In this document: positions 63,898-64,000 of the stretch, piece after piece | How positions within the stretch are numbered: the first letter of the stretch is position 1 | Layout: each line of letters begins with the position of its first letter | Source: Rugamonas brunnea | Lineage (GTDB): Bacteria; Pseudomonadota; Gammaproteobacteria; Burkholderiales; Burkholderiaceae_D | Direction of reading: 5' to 3' | DNA: 64,000 nt | Assembly (NCBI RefSeq): GCF_014042345.1 | Contig: NZ_JACEZT010000013.1 | Location: 1-64,000 of the forward strand | The notes under the pieces: generated by a model | The model's database searches: none | Seen by the model: the letters and a program-made list of their open reading frames with translations, nothing else | Told to the model about the DNA's origin: nothing | Translations under genes and position numbers: made by a program

Positions 63898-64000
63898 ATG
63901 CCCTCCCTTTCCCATCCTATGCTGCGCGCTTGCGCATTGGCCTGCGCGTTAGTCGTGGGCGGCGCCGCGCTGCCGGCCGCCGCCGCCGCGACGGCGCTGC
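63898..64000 (+). CDS. start of an exported protein (truncated at the right edge)
   Basis: Only 34 codons are visible. They begin with ATG at 63898 and encode a signal peptide (LRACALACALVVGGAALPAAAAA). It starts 50 bases after the S9 peptidase stop and may be another peptidase or exported partner. The rest lies outside the window. Confidence 0.6.
   Translation, partial: MPSLSHPMLRACALACALVVGGAALPAAAAATAL

Overview
The window is a stretch of GC-rich betaproteobacterial chromosome. Gene order and protein sequences (pgk-pyk-fba-purC-purE-purK-sua5, recA-recX, sucCD, type IV pilin, VC_2705-type symporter with DUF4212 partner) point to Burkholderiales and most likely Oxalobacteraceae of the Massilia/Duganella/Janthinobacterium group. 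That placement is from remembered family patterns, not a database search. There are no rRNA or tRNA genes, no CRISPR array, no transposase or integrase, and no sign of a recent large insertion. Nearly all of the DNA is coding, with many 4-bp ATGA overlaps that mark translationally coupled operons.

Layout. 1-7278 (minus): a surface-polysaccharide operon that makes GDP-D-rhamnose (gmd and an rmd-like reductase), carries two GT4 and one GT2 glycosyltransferases, and ends in a GtrA/GtrB pair plus a GT-C membrane glycosyltransferase running off the left edge. 7521-10999: maeB and thiL. 11002-16264 (minus): a three-gene signalling unit made of a YfiR-like periplasmic protein, a membrane hybrid histidine kinase, and a REC-PAS-GGDEF-EAL-REC protein. 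16588-20032 (plus): pncC, a TraL/TraM-like pair that is out of place on a chromosome, then a zinc-type ArsR repressor with its operator and a CDF zinc exporter. 20125-25888: cysK, an FKBP isomerase, thpR, tcdA, a hemerythrin-PdxH fusion and a cyclopropane fatty acid synthase. 25837-29749 (minus): a soluble hybrid kinase, an HD-GYP response regulator and msrA. 29889-36079: a flavin reductase, then exported proteins (OmpW, an SGNH lipoprotein esterase and two tandem paralogous lipoprotein alpha/beta hydrolases).

36151-43938 (minus) is the conserved glycolysis/purine block pgk-pyk-fba-purC-purE-purK-sua5. 44007-45073 is an AzlCD amino acid exporter. 45367-47618 is a plus-strand run of small conserved genes. 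Next come an M48 metalloprotease with TPR-like region, moaC and a PilZ protein. A type IV pilin gene follows, with a textbook sigma-54 promoter, beside an FHA protein with a TTG start. 52407-57054 holds sucCD, a DUF2889 protein, recX and recA, the last behind a LexA box. 57258-61789 is a two-component system in an operon with a DUF4212 subunit and a large sodium:solute symporter. The window closes with an S9 peptidase and the first codons of another exported protein.

The most unusual items are the hemerythrin-PdxH fusion, the YfiR-linked kinase / dual c-di-GMP enzyme unit, the orphan TraL/TraM pair, an EF-hand-like loop inside the symporter, and two long inverted repeats of REP type. Signalling capacity is dense: three histidine kinases, two c-di-GMP turnover proteins and one PilZ protein in 64 kb.
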